Position numbers and translations under genes: made by a program
Notes under the pieces: generated by a model
What the model was told of the DNA's origin: nothing
Databases searched by the model: none
The model's input: the letters and a program-made list of their open reading frames with translations, nothing else
Assembly (NCBI GenBank): GCA_036435485.1
Contig: CM071599.1
Location: forward strand, 204,637,178 to 204,701,177
Length of the DNA: 64,000 nt
Source of the DNA: Saposhnikovia divaricata
Taxonomy: Eukaryota; Streptophyta; Magnoliopsida; Apiales; Apiaceae
Direction: 5' to 3'
Shown: positions 22,688-33,899 of the stretch, one piece after another
Layout: every line of letters begins with the position of its first letter
Numbering within the stretch: the first letter of the stretch is position 1

Positions 22688-24628
22688 TAATTCTAAATAC
22701 AAAACTTAAATAAAACGGATTCTTTATTCAAGTAAATCAAATATTCCATGAAAGTCAAATGCAGCGGTCAAATACAATATTCTAAAATCATCAAATCGGA
22801 GACGCAGCTCCACAAATCCAATATTCAATATCTAATAAAGTACTGAAAATTTATTCAATAATCCGATAAGTCCTTTCCAATAATAGCATCTAATCAAGTA
22901 GCACGAAATCCACACAGTTCAAATCCTTAATCTTAATAAGCTTCCAAAAGTCCGAACCTGAAACATATTAAAACAATGAGCTGCGAAGCCCAGCAAGTAA
23001 CTATCGCCCAATGGCTCAATAATATTTTTTTTAAAAAGAGAACAAAATTTCTGAAACTTTAAATCAATAAAAGAATCTAAACAAATAAATCATATTTTAT
23101 TCCCACAGTTCTAATTTACGGTCACACTAAACCAGTGACACGGTTCTATGTTCGATGGGGCCAGTTTACGTATCTATGTGTTCCGGAACGCGCGTAAACT
23201 AGTTCTATGATTCGATATGTCACACTATCCAGTAACCGGATTCTATGATTCGATACGCAACTAAAACTGGGGAATTCTAAAATAATTCTTTTCTAAAATC
23301 AATTTTCGATATCACAATTTCGATAACCAAATCAAACAGATATTTTGAAACAGAATAAAACAGATTTTATAATAATAGTGAGCAACGAAAAGTCACTTAC
23401 CTCGAACGCAATACTAAAAACTGAAAATTAGTGCACGAGCTGATCCTATAATTTTATTAACAAAAATCAAGACACGGTTAATTGATCATCCTTAATCCAA
23501 TTATATATAATTAATTACCCATTTCTAACCATTTCGAATCATACAGGGACATAAGACTACACAAATAAATCCAACATTATATACACTGCCTGTCTAGATG
23601 AATACTCAAAATAGCAAAATAGCCATCATTTTTCCTAGTTTCTAGCATTTAATTGTGCACATAATTAAGACACCAGAAACTTCGCATGCATATATTAATA
23701 TTTAATGAAGTACAGGGAGCCAGCAACCAAGTAACAACTTAAATAACATAAACGAAGTAGTGTATACACTTTAATAATTAACATGTTAAGTGACTGACAT
23801 TAAAAATAACTAACACATGTATTATAAATTCAAGTATTAAAGATGAAGTTCAACTAATGCCCGCAAACAATTTTTTTAATAAAATAATATATTTCCTATA
23901 CTTTTTTTTTTCTACAAACTAATATGACATTATTACCATGCATAATTATGAAAGAGTATAACGTTCACATTAATTAATTAATTTACTATAACACATATGC
24001 ATGATAAAATATATTAATTAATAATTAATAGGCTAAACAGAGAAGCATGCTACGAATAATCACACTTTAAATAAATTAATCATTCTAAGCAAACACACCC
24101 TATCTATTATATCCCCTATTTTCAGTTCTAATTTAACGATCAACAATGATTAAATCAAACCAGAATTTAGTTTTGAACATATCATGCTATGTAATTAACT
24201 ATATTCAAACATATCTACGGTACATCTCAAATAGAAGCAAAAAAGTACATGATTATTACCACATACATGACTCGTCATATAACTCTCATATAAAATCATG
24301 GTCATGGAATTATACTAAATAACCAGTAACATGTTATGTGAAGCAGGTAAGATGAAATAATATTTTAATGAACATATAAAAGCATGTAGGGTTCATGAAA
24401 GAAAACGTACCCTTTCGATGAGTATTAGTAAAGCTGTACGACTCTTTACGTTATTAAATTGGGTCTTTATATAGGCAGTCTAACCCTAAATTAATTAAGA
24501 CAATTCTAAAATCTTCCTATAAAATATTTGCAACACCTCCAAGTAATTCCTAAAATATAATATTCTATTCACACATAATTAACTTAAATAAAAAGATATC
24601 GATCACTAAAATATTCTTACTCTTCTTT
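22688..24628 (-). repeat. Truncated 5' LTR copy of the gag-only Ty3 element
   Basis: Matches 19319-21258 almost exactly but lacks the counterpart of the first 26 bp (19293-19318) and the last 133 bp (21259-21391) of the full LTR. The expected primer-binding site between LTR and leader is also absent. The junction at 22688 shares TAATTC with the full LTR, suggesting a microhomology deletion. A TATA-like motif on the reverse strand (24465-24475) survives. Confidence 0.85.
24465..24475 (-). promoter_or_regulatory. TATA-like box in the 5' LTR copy
   Basis: The reverse strand reads CCTATATAAAG. It lies within the LTR, upstream of gag, where an LTR promoter is expected. An identical box sits in the other LTR. 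Confidence 0.5.
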
Positions 24629-24730
24629 AAAATATGTTCATTTATTGATTTGAGTTCACTTTTTTAATTTAAATTTTTTCTTTGCAAAATAAGAATTTGT
24701 TTATATGTTGATTTGTGCTCACATTTTTTT

Positions 24731-25711
24731 AATTTAAATTTTAGAAACATATTTATTGTCCAATCTAAAAATAGAATATTTAATGAGTTTTACTAAAATA
24801 ATTTTTTCTTAAACCACTTTTATTTGGTAAACGGTTTTTTTTTGTAAATTATATTTTAAGGTTTAGCTTGACATATATTTTAATATTTCATATTTTTACG
24901 GTGTTTTCTTCTATTTTATTAGAATATATACAATATACTTTAGACATGTATAAACGTATTGGCTTAGCTAATCTTTATATATATATATATATATAATTTT
25001 TATATTTTTATGTTGATTTATATTTGTTTTAAGTGCATTATATTAAAATTTATTATTGATTTTAGTTTTCTAAAGTTAGATATTTTTTGAATGGGTGTTT
25101 TCTTTTTAATTACATTTTGTTGAATTTTGGTGTCATTTCTAATTATGACATGTTTTTATTACTTTTTTAATATCTTATTTTACCATATATTTTCTTAAAG
25201 ACATTTTTTTTATTTTGTAATTAAATGTAAATTCTTGTTTTTTAAAAAATTATTTTGAATTGAAATTCTGATGGTATGATTTGTTTACTTTTTTTGTTAT
25301 ATATAAAGAATGAATTTGAGGATTATTTTTAATTATGGTTTTTGCTATTTTGTTCTTGTTTCTTAATTTTGAAAACATATTTGTTGTCAAACCTAAAAAT
25401 AGAATGTTGAATAATTTTTATTAAAATAATATTTTTCTTAAAACACTTTTATATGATAAACGATTTTTTTTCTAAATTATATTTTAAGGTTTAGCCTAAC
25501 ATATATTTTAATGTTTCATATTTTTGGTGTTTTTTCTATTTATTAGAATATATGTAATATAATTTGGACATGTGGGAACTTATTATAATTTAACCTAGCA
25601 TTTCCAATTATGACATGTTTTTTGATTACTTTTTAAATATCTTGTTTTATCATATATTTTTTTTAAAAAAAAAATTTGTTTTGCAATTAAATGTAAATTC
25701 TTGTTTTGTAG
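24731..25711. repeat. Diverged T-rich direct duplication
   Basis: Patches at 24740-24960 recur at 25365-25590 (e.g. AAAAATAGAAT, ATATTTTAAGGTTTAGC). A further patch near 25129-25245 recurs near 25597-25710 (AATTATGACATG, AATTAAATGTAAATTCTTG). The offsets differ (about 627 and 468 bp), so the copies differ by an indel. Similar words occur at 18860-19010. Non-coding. Confidence 0.6.
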
Positions 25712-26165
25712 TTGTGGAGATGTTGTCTAGAGGTGGTAGTTGTGGAGATGAGCTCAGTTTGAACATAGATACGGCTAAGAATGGTGGTTCTGCAAACCTT
25801 GAATCTTGATCGTCATTTTTTGGAGAAAGGGATCTGCTGGTTGGCAGGATGACTTGAGGTCTGAGTGTTGTGGCACTGAAATAAGGAAGATGAAGAAATC
25901 AATAAGGAATGATACTGAGTCTGCTGTATCAGGGTTTAGCAATTTTGGCTCCTGCTTTGATAGTGACGATGAACACAAATCTGGAATTGATGCTTCTGAA
26001 TTGTGGCAAATCTAAGAAGACCCTTGATACGAAGAAGAGTATTGTGAGTCCAGTGGAAGCAGAATTAATGGCTTTAGTAACCAAAGTTGGAGCGGAAAAA
26101 GTGTTCAAGTTTCTGGTTTCAAGTTGAAGATTTTCATTGCATTCCAACCTCCAACTTGAAGGGGA
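25712..26165 (+). pseudogene. Degenerate coding-like fragment, possibly copia 3' end
   Basis: Several overlapping short frames, none dominant. One has SPVEAELMALV, which could be a decayed copia RNase H block (family form SSAEAEYMAL), and it lies directly upstream of an LTR-like segment and a purine tract (TTGAAGGGGA). The rest matches nothing I recognise. Confidence 0.35.
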
Positions 26166-26440
26166 TGTTGAAGTATATAGTTCCACATCACATTTTCGGT
26201 TATAACAAACTCTTGTGTAGCTCCTGTATATAAGTATTATAGCTGATAGTTATTTTTAAGTAGTGATTTTTACAATGTAGTTCCTTAAGTCTCTCTCTCT
26301 CTAATATCTCTCTCTCAAATGTAATTTTTGTTTTGTCTTAGTTCTGTAAATACAGTTTATCATCAATGGAGTTTGATAAGTTCTGTGTTGTTCTTCGTAT
26401 TATTCTTTGTTCTTATATATCTAATTCACAAAATGTAACA
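26166..26440 (+). repeat. Copia-type LTR remnant
   Basis: Begins TGTTGAAG straight after a purine tract and ends GTAACA (TG...CA). It contains a TATA-like TATATAAG (about 26227), a CT-rich tract and an ATCAATGGAGTTT phrase, all common in small copia LTRs. No partner LTR was found, so the element is truncated. Confidence 0.55.
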
Positions 26441-26534
26441 AAGATCAAAGTAAGTTGGGTTAGTCGGTGTTATACATTTACGAGTTCCGAAGGCAGTTGG
26501 TGTAGTACTAAACCTTACTTTTAAAATTTAAATA

Positions 26535-27075
26535 TATGGATTGGGTCGATTCTGTAACAAAATACACAAAATTTCGATTATGATGAAATTTTTCAAAATA
26601 GAATTTTCATTCAATACCGATGAAGTTGGGAAAACAACAAGATTGTTGGATCTGCTTAAGTTTCTTCTAATGGTTAGTTCCTTTTAGTTCAAGCCAGTGG
26701 ATTTAGAATCCCTTTGCAAATTGTAACTTTGACATATATCTGAAACTCAAGAACCATCTTTAATTATACGTATAGTTACACAAATTTTATAAAATTTCAA
26801 AATAAGACTTCAATCTAAAATTTTGTCATGAAAATTTCATGCTGAAATTTGAAATTATCTTCTAATTGGTTCATACAATGCAAAACAAACACCGGTAAAT
26901 CCATAACTTTTTTATGTAAATTTGTATGTTAGATCAATATGATAGATTGATAGTTATATCGTATGTGTGTCATGCTATCTAGATGAAGATCTACATTATA
27001 TACAATTTTCATAATTGGTAGGTAAAATCCCAACTATACTAGAATATCTAGGTAGTATATTATGAATAATAAATC
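26535..27075 (+). pseudogene. Decayed duplicate of the ARPC2B 3' end
   Basis: The phrase ATGGATTGGGTCGATT of the last ARPC2B exon (about 17232) reappears at about 26537. It is followed, after a deletion, by a match to ACAAAATACACAAAA and then by the downstream flank in the same order (TCTGCTTAAGTTT, TAGTTCAAGCCAG, ATAGTTACACAAATT, TGGTTCATACA). Many substitutions and indels make it a non-functional remnant. No other ARPC2B exon is present. Confidence 0.75.
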
Positions 27076-28175
27076 TTACAATATATTTTCTTACTACAAA
27101 ATAAATTCGTATCACATATATTATATCCATGAGATTTTGGAGAAACCTAATGTAAACTTTTTTTTATTTTAGGAAATGTAAAATATATTTGAATGGTGAT
27201 TAAGCGAGATGATATCCATTGAAAAACCTTAGAATTTTATATCTACACCTGAACACCATTCCTTGGGTGACAAATATGAACTAGTAATTCTACAAGACAA
27301 AGAAGCATACCGCATCCTGAGAATATTCTGATTAATTTACAAAATCTTTATCTTTTCTACTTTTAATTCTCAATATATTTTGATTAATTTACAAAGTCTT
27401 ACCTTTTCTACTTTTAATGACAAAGACTTATATTTTCAAGATTTACAAAAACAGTGAAACAGAACCTCTCTTGTGATTTTTTTAATATGGCAGCTTATAT
27501 ATGTTTCCATATTATTTCTCTTTTAGTGGATCTTGGACAACATACTGAAGTTTAATGAAGTTGGTCGCTAGAACATTTGGCTTTGCTAGTATATGCCACA
27601 TATCTCATGTATGCTTAGTGTAGGTTCTGCAAGTCGATATGAGCAGATTTTAAATAAAAAAAAAAAACGGCAAGGGCTAATTCGACTGGCAAAGAAAAAC
27701 GGGAAGATACTTGGATTACTGGCATAATTTTGGGCTTCTTCCATCATACGTACATTAAGAAAAAATTCAGATCCAAAAAGTGTCATAGAATCAAAAACTG
27801 GTTTTTTAGGAGTTGTTACAGGGTCACATGCCTTAATAAATTATCCAATCCAATTACTAATTCAAAGTTAACCATGGATTTAAATCATTTTGAAAAATTA
27901 AAATTTTCAGCATGAGGGTCGAGGGGTCATTTGAATTGTTGACAGGAACGGAGAGGAGAATGTGAAATAATTCAAACGTGAAGGGTACCATCATACAATA
28001 TCTTTAGTATAGAATAGTAGAAATTCTGCATGAATACATGGACCACGGTTTGGGCTCGGCCTCCGGGCGAGATGCATATAATAAATTTTTGAATAAATAG
28101 GTGAGGGACTTAGGAGTCCATTTAAAGGTTGGACTTCAATCTCCTTCTCGGCTGCTAACAAATTATTATGATGTA
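27076..28175. other. Intergenic stretch
   Basis: No coding exon or bounded repeat recognised; only short, unsupported ORFs. Confidence 0.5.
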
Positions 28176-28509
28176 CTCCCTCCGTCCCAGCAGATTCTTT
28201 ACAGACGGCTGGGACACGGAAACCAAAGAATATAATTTAAATAGTGGGTGTAATAATGTAGTAATAGGTGTAATAGTGATTTTATTGTTAAAATAAGTAA
28301 AGTAGTGGGTGTAATAGTGTAAAGTGTTGAAAAAGTATAGTAAAGTATTGGAGTAGTGGGTGTAATAGTGTAAAGTGTTGAAAAAGTAGAGTGAAGTAAT
28401 AGATGTAATAATGTATTTTATTGTTAAAAGTTACTATTTTTGGTATGTAAAGAAATGGGTGGGACGTCCCAAAATAGTAACTGTAAAGAATCCATTGGGA
28501 CAGAGGGAG
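28176..28509. mobile_element. Stowaway MITE
   Basis: The ends read CTCCCTCCGTCCCA (left) and, in reverse complement, CTCCCTCTGTCCCA (right), the well-known plant Stowaway (Tc1/mariner) terminus. TA precedes the left end and TTA follows the right. 334 bp, with internal GTGGGTGTAATAGTG repeats, non-coding. Confidence 0.9.
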
Positions 28510-28512
28510 TTA

Positions 28513-29050
28513 TAGGTATGTTCGTTTCGTATACTTTCGTGTCGTGTATATTCGTGTTTCGTGTACGTAATGCTAAATCCAAAACAGATCCGTTAAGGAT
28601 TCGTTTCGTGTTCGTGTATCATCATTTTGTGTACATTTCGTGTCGTGTTTGTATAATTTTTGAATAAACATAAAAATATTTAAATATTAAATTTTTACTA
28701 GTCGAGTCATAACTTAATATGTCATAAAGAATCAAGTATGCTCAAGTCTTGTGAAACTAAAATTTGAAACTATTTTGTATTTATCTAATGTAAAAATTAT
28801 ATAGAAAATATTATTTTAAAATATGTATTCAAATAATTTTAATAAAATTATTTAAATATTTATTTATTTCGTGTATTTTCGTTTTGTATCGTGTATCCAA
28901 GGATAAACCCAAAACCGACACTAAATTCATCCGTGTATTTCGTGTTCGTGTACTTTCGTATTTGTGTACCGCAAAGGTCAATCCAAACCCATAATTTTCG
29001 TGTCATTTTCGTGTCTTGTTTTCGCTCTAGTATTTACTATATAAGTGATC
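28513..29050. repeat. TTCGTGT-rich degenerate repeat
   Basis: Many copies of TTCGTGT and CGTGT on the plus strand cluster at both ends (28520-28660 and 28865-29025) around an AT-rich centre. Such sequence is common in plant non-autonomous DNA elements, but ends and duplication were not defined. ORFs inside are composition artefacts. Confidence 0.5.
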
Positions 29051-29103
29051 CTTATATGATCATTATATTATAAAAGAATTAAGATTTTGTACTTTCATGA
29101 TTA

Positions 29104-29459
29104 AACCAACCAAACCAAACATACCCAGTATATACCGCTCAGAGCAGGGTCTGGGGAGGGTGAGATGTACGCAGACCATGCCCCTACTTTTAACGGTAGG
29201 GAGGCTGTTTCCGTGAAGACCCCCGGCTAAGTGCACATTAAGCTAATAGTGTGTGATATTCACAAGGGTTATCTAAGAATTGAAAAAGGTCATCGTCATA
29301 CCTGAGCCCATGGCTTAGAACACATGGGGCTTACCTACCAGGGGATTGATTACTCCGCTCTGCAAAGCACTCTGATCTAAGGTGACACCTGGCCAAGCTA
29401 CCTGAAACGAGAAAACAGAAGACAATAAAACGAGAAAAGGGAACGAAACAACCGAACTA
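29104..29459 (-). repeat. LINE 3' tail-like sequence
   Basis: Follows the RT fragment on the reverse strand. Its outer part contains GGGTCTGGGGAGGGTGAGAT and TACGCAGACC (plus strand), a phrase I recall as recurrent next to plant retroposon ends. A 34-nt stretch at its outer edge (29108-29141) is found inverted at 34652-34685. Confidence 0.5.
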
Positions 29460-29940
29460 CTAAGATAAAGCTAACCGAGACAACCCAACTCTGAGGCTCT
29501 CAACCACAGAACCACTCCCTAAAAGAGAATCCACCACTCTGATCTTGCGCCTCCAAGAACACCTATCAGCGGTCATGTTCTCGGTTAAGTTTAAAGCCTT
29601 TAAATCCAACCTAAGCTGCTCTTCCCACGACCTCCTCGGTCTACCTCTCCTCCTCACCCCAACAATCGAAAGACTCTCGACCCGCCTCACCGGGGCTTCA
29701 GCTAGCCTCCTACGGACGTGGCCGAACCATCTCAACCTCCATTCCCTAGCTTTCGCAGGAAAAAGCACCACCTCAAGCTCGCTCCTAAAAACTACATTCG
29801 GGATTCTATCCAACATCGTGCGCCCACAAGACCACCGCAACATCCTCATTTCAGCCGCTTTCAACTAGCTCTCGAGGGCCTTCTTCACCGCCCAACACTC
29901 CGAACCATATAACATCGCAGGGTAATACAAATAAAAGGAA
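29460..29940 (-). pseudogene. LINE-type reverse-transcriptase C-terminal fragment, interrupted
   Basis: The reverse-strand frame reads YPAMLYGSECWAVKKALES, stop, then KAAEMRMLRWSCGRTMLDRI, RLRWFGHVRRR, RRGRPRRSWEEQ and WRRKIRVVD. These are the typical C-terminal blocks of plant LINE-like ORF2 proteins. The in-frame TAG is at 29865-29867. Everything upstream (endonuclease and most of RT) is missing, as expected of a 5'-truncated insertion. Non-functional. Confidence 0.85.
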
Positions 29941-31544
29941 TATTTTATCATCAGCCCGGTCTAAAAGCTTGTACTTAGTTTGGACAAGCAATTTGATAGC
30001 TAGCCATTATCATATTCTGATTTCTGATCCATTTGCTATTTTGTTTGTATTCAAAACGAGGATACTATTAAAGTTTGTGCCTTTGAGGTTCCCATTGCAA
30101 TTCCCTCTAAGAAAACTACCATAAAAGGTAAAACAGACATGTCATGGGCAAGGACATTATAAAATATGTGGTTTACGGACGGCAAATTTTGATTCAGTTC
30201 ATATTTATTTGTAAGGAACTTAATTTTCGGTGTGTTAAAATTCGGACCGTAATTCTGATCGTAGAATTTGTAAATTTCGGTTTTTACAATCTTCTGTTTG
30301 TCGCTAGTTGAATCTGCAAGTTAAACCGAGCTATGCTGTAAAGTACTGTTTCTAAAATGCATGTCGTTCACACATTTTCATTTTCTTCTTTTAGAAACTT
30401 CAGTGTGCGAAGTAAAAGAAAATGCAGGGTAGGTGCCATAGTTGTGAGTCGTGACAGACATATATGAATTTAGTCAACAAGTGACCGCTAAGCTAGCAGC
30501 TAGCTGGTCCACTCAATAATGTTCAGGCTCAATCTTCCAGGAGCCTTCTATTTGTTTAGGGTTTATATCAAACTGGTCACCCGTTTCGCTTAAAACTATT
30601 AATTAAACCACGTATTAAAAAACGATATCATTTTAATTATTAAAGTCATAATAAATATTAAAGTGACCATCCATTATAATACTCGGGAAGTAAAAGTAAT
30701 TTTTCATTGAGTTTTACACATTTTTCTTAAATACTACTATAATCAAATGAAAAGTTATGAATCCTAGTATTTTTTATAATATATTTAGAATTTAAAAAAT
30801 TTATTTACTATTTATTTTTAATTAAAACAAGGAAAATGATAATAAAATAAATAATAAATAGTAAACTAATTATGCTATGAAATTACATTAAACTAAGCTT
30901 AACTAACTTGGATTTTACTTGAAGACTGGAGTGGTGGGAATCTCTATATCCTAAACATATTTGCACTACTAATACATGATTAGTTAGTAAGCCCTTTACA
31001 CTTAAGTTCTAAATCTAGTTATTCTCCACTCTAATATAGTCAGTTATGCACCAATTAACAATTATCTGGCATTTACATGTGCAAAGCACCAGTGTCAATA
31101 AAGAACAAGTAATCTGCAGATTCAGGGCTACGTATACCAAAGATTTAAACTTATTAATACCAAAGATTAGTTACATGCAATAGTATCATTAGTAAGTTGC
31201 CCTGGATATTCTCTTTTAATATTGAAATATGCCTTTTACAACATGCTAAAAGTCATACTCAAATGTTTATTAAACTATCACAAAAATAATCATTTCCCAT
31301 GTTTGGATATTATATTTAATTATTCAAGAACCCAGTATAGTAAAATGTATTGAAAAACAATGGAATGTGGGGTGGGTACTTAATAATACTCAATGATTTG
31401 AGATATTTGTTGTCGAACAATGATTTGAGACAGCTCAATTTTCTGTGGGTGTGGAGGTTTCTTTATACTACTCAAGTACTCCCTATAGACTTTTTATAGT
31501 GGAACCAACTTTGTGAGCTAAAACAATAGAACATACTAGAACTA
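29941..31544. other. Intergenic region upstream of the Gag-DC1 gene
   Basis: AT-rich, no exon or bounded element. Near the ORF, TTTATACTACTC (about 31462) and TTTTTATAGTGG (about 31491) could act as TATA boxes; neither is compelling. Confidence 0.4.
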
Positions 31545-31580
31545 GTGGTTCTTGTATCAAATTTATCACAATTTAATTTG

Positions 31581-33299
31581 ATGGCTATTAGCAATAGGAT
31601 AGTTTCATCCTCTCAAAAATCTCTAGTTTCTTCTGATATGGAGTCCATAGATGGTCCTTTTTATTTGCAGTCTTCTGATAGTCCAAACAGTCTTCTTGTA
31701 TCCATACAACTCATGGGTGACAACTACAAGGAATGGTGTGCAGCAATGATGATGGCACTTTGTGCTAAAAACAAGGTTGGATTTGTTGATGGAACCATCA
31801 AAAAGCCTAGTCCTGATGATCCTGTCGCGTTTTCGGCTTGGAATGATGCAGATCAGATGGTTTTGTCATGGTTAGTTAACTCACTTCATGAAGATTTTGT
31901 TCTTAGGAATGTTAATGCTAATTCTGCTGCTGAGCTATGGAAAGATCTTTCGTATCGTTTCTCGCCAGATGAAGGGCTTAGGATTTTTAACCTTCAAAAG
32001 GCACTTGCAACTCTTAAGCAAGGAAATGATACTGTGACAGTTTATTATGAGAAACTGAAGGATATATGGTATTATTCAACTTTGTATCTCTCGAGTACTC
32101 CTTGTACTTGTGAATCCACTGAAAACTATTTTCGGACACAGAACTTAATGCAGTTTCTTATAGGTCTTAGTGAGTCTTATGATACTCTTAGGAGGAAAAT
32201 ACTCTCTATGGATCCTCTTCCATCAATTGATGATGCATATAGCCTTGTTTTAAAAGAAGAAATTGGAAGAGGACTTTCCGTTTTGACTGTTCCATCTGAG
32301 CATAGAAATAGTTATTCTGCACTAGTCAAGAGCTCACAAAGTTATGTATCAACACATAGCCTAATATCTCCTGATAAATCCAGCCTTCATCTTCATTGTG
32401 GTTATTGCAAAGTTAACACTCACACAATTGATAAGTGTTACAAACTGCACGGTTATCCTCAAACGTTGGAGGACCTCTTCACGCCTAATGACAGAGCAAT
32501 GGAGCTTCAACATTTCAGTCACGAGCATCCTTTGAGTTTCTGTAAGAAGAGCAACAAAAATTTATGCTGTTCTGGCTGCAGATTACCGCTGTCTGGGGGT
32601 CCAACGTATAGCTGTAATGAATGCAGCTTTGTCCTTCATTACTTATGTGCAAAAGTACCTCAAAAAATGCATGATGTAGCTCATAAACTACACCCCTTGA
32701 CTCTCCTTCTCGATACCCCGAATTGCAATGGCAACTTTGTTTGTTGTGCTTGTGGTGGTGTTGGTAAAGGCTTTCATTATAATTGTGCAACTTGCCAATT
32801 TTCTATTGATGTGCATTGTGCTTTAATTCCGGAGTCTCTTAAGCACCATTCACACTCACACCCTCTTAGCCTCAAACCCTCGACATCATCTAGCCAGTGT
32901 GCAGCGTGTGGTGAACCTAATGAAGGGGTCTCTTTTGGTTGCTTGGATTGCAAGAAGAAGCATAGTTTTGAGCTCCATGTCTATTGTGTGACTTTACCCA
33001 TCACCATCAAGCATAAAGGCCATGATCATTCGCTCAGTCTACGCAGTTCTTATGAACTGAATGAGGAGCAAAAGAGTGTTTCATGTACTATATGCAGCAA
33101 AAAGATTAACCAGAAGTTTTGGTATTATGGTTGTAATACCTGTAACAAAGTTGTTTCACATACCGAATGTGCAGCCTCGATGGTTCTATATGGTGCCCAA
33201 AATGGGGTGGAAAAGATGCAAATTCCTAATCGCATTCAGCTGATGAAACGAAACATATTGGCTGGGAGGATCGAAGAGTGTGGCCAGTGGTATCCCTAA
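31581..33299 (+). CDS. Copia Gag-DC1 fusion protein
   Basis: The frame is open from 31545, but that codon is GTG; the first ATG is at 31581 and gives 572 residues, a single exon. Numbering from 31545, residues ~38-240 match the copia gag polyprotein (Retrotran_gag_3/UBN2 class: NSLLVSIQLMGDNYKEW, VSWLVNSLHEDF-like block, FLIGLSESYDTLRRKIL, DPLPSIDDAYSLVLKEE). Residues 285-298 are a zinc knuckle (C285, C288, H293, C298) followed by the usual KLHGYP. From ~323 the frame passes into four DC1 (C1-like) Cys/His zinc domains at about 323-368, 380-425, 435-481 and 490-542, each with an H-x-HPL-like start, CxxC pairs and a terminal HxxC. DC1 domains are plant-specific in this form and often occur in stress or immune proteins. 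No protease, integrase or RT follows. Function unknown; a domesticated or chimeric retrogene is the natural reading. Confidence 0.9.
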   Translation: MAISNRIVSSSQKSLVSSDMESIDGPFYLQSSDSPNSLLVSIQLMGDNYKEWCAAMMMALCAKNKVGFVDGTIKKPSPDDPVAFSAWNDADQMVLSWLVNSLHEDFVLRNVNANSAAELWKDLSYRFSPDEGLRIFNLQKALATLKQGNDTVTVYYEKLKDIWYYSTLYLSSTPCTCESTENYFRTQNLMQFLIGLSESYDTLRRKILSMDPLPSIDDAYSLVLKEEIGRGLSVLTVPSEHRNSYSALVKSSQSYVSTHSLISPDKSSLHLHCGYCKVNTHTIDKCYKLHGYPQTLEDLFTPNDRAMELQHFSHEHPLSFCKKSNKNLCCSGCRLPLSGGPTYSCNECSFVLHYLCAKVPQKMHDVAHKLHPLTLLLDTPNCNGNFVCCACGGVGKGFHYNCATCQFSIDVHCALIPESLKHHSHSHPLSLKPSTSSSQCAACGEPNEGVSFGCLDCKKKHSFELHVYCVTLPITIKHKGHDHSLSLRSSYELNEEQKSVSCTICSKKINQKFWYYGCNTCNKVVSHTECAASMVLYGAQNGVEKMQIPNRIQLMKRNILAGRIEECGQWYP

Positions 33300-33461
33300 A
33301 AGCGATTTTATTATTTTAATGTTTGCTGTATTCGTAATTTTTTTGAATGTTTTTAATTGCTGATTGTTTTTTTCATCAGACAAGTCTGGATTGCAGATTC
33401 TTTAGAATGCAAAATGAGTGTTTTTCAGTTTTATGAAAAAAACAATCATTTTACAAATTGT

Positions 33462-33467
33462 AATAAA
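33462..33467 (+). terminator. Possible polyadenylation signal of the Gag-DC1 gene
   Basis: AATAAA 163 bases after the stop codon, in a T-rich 3' region. Plant signals are loose, so this is only suggestive. Confidence 0.35.
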
Positions 33468-33651
33468 GTTATGATAGACTTTTTGTGAAGGCTTCATTCG
33501 TGTGTTTCATACTTGTATTTAAATTTCTGTAATATTCAGGTTTCCTTGCAGTTGAGATGCACGAGGAAATAATATAGGTACTCTGGGCATACCCCGACTG
33601 TTTATCATTTAGCATATCAGCGAAAGTTTGATAGTTGAGTTGGTTAACCTT

Positions 33652-33738
33652 ATGTCTACCCTTGAAGAAGGACGTGAGTTTATATCATGCTTCCATGTTG
33701 AGTGTATTGCCTGTGTTAAATTGTTGCCTAAGTTATGA
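33652..33738 (+). pseudogene. Fragment of a further DC1 domain
   Basis: A 28-codon frame includes EFISCFHVECIACVKLLPK; CFHVEC resembles the end of a DC1 domain. Lying 350 bp downstream of the Gag-DC1 stop, it may be a remnant of a longer DC1 array or a small 3' exon. Very short. Confidence 0.3.
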
Positions 33739-33899
33739 TAGCTGGGTTGGGGATAAGACGTCGCTTCAATTCACACGGGCATTATAAATTTTGGAGTAAC
33801 CTAACGCTTATTTCTGCCTCCGTCTCTGAATATATGGACTCTGTATGTCTGAGTTGGTTTGGTATAACTTCCTCTGAGATCCTCATGTGTAGCTGTTGG

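Larger units (their letters stand above)
19293..24628 (-). mobile_element. Gag-only Ty3/gypsy LTR element
   Basis: Two near-identical 1.94-kb segments (19319-21258 and 22688-24628; about ten differences by eye) bracket a gag ORF on the reverse strand. The left copy is a complete 3' LTR, TGTAAAATCCG...CGGGATGTTACA, 19293-21391, preceded on the coding strand by a purine tract (21392-21404). The right copy, which should be the 5' LTR, lacks both ends. No protease, RT, RNase H or integrase is present. It is either an internally deleted element or a gag-only non-autonomous family. Confidence 0.85.

Noticed and set aside
25615..26186. Five overlapping ORFs on both strands
   Set aside because: No single frame dominates and frames interrupt one another; treated as a degenerate fragment upstream of an LTR remnant.
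28440..29073. ORFs of 75 and 60 codons rich in Val, Phe and Arg
   Set aside because: Produced by TTCGTGT repeats; no start context or domain.
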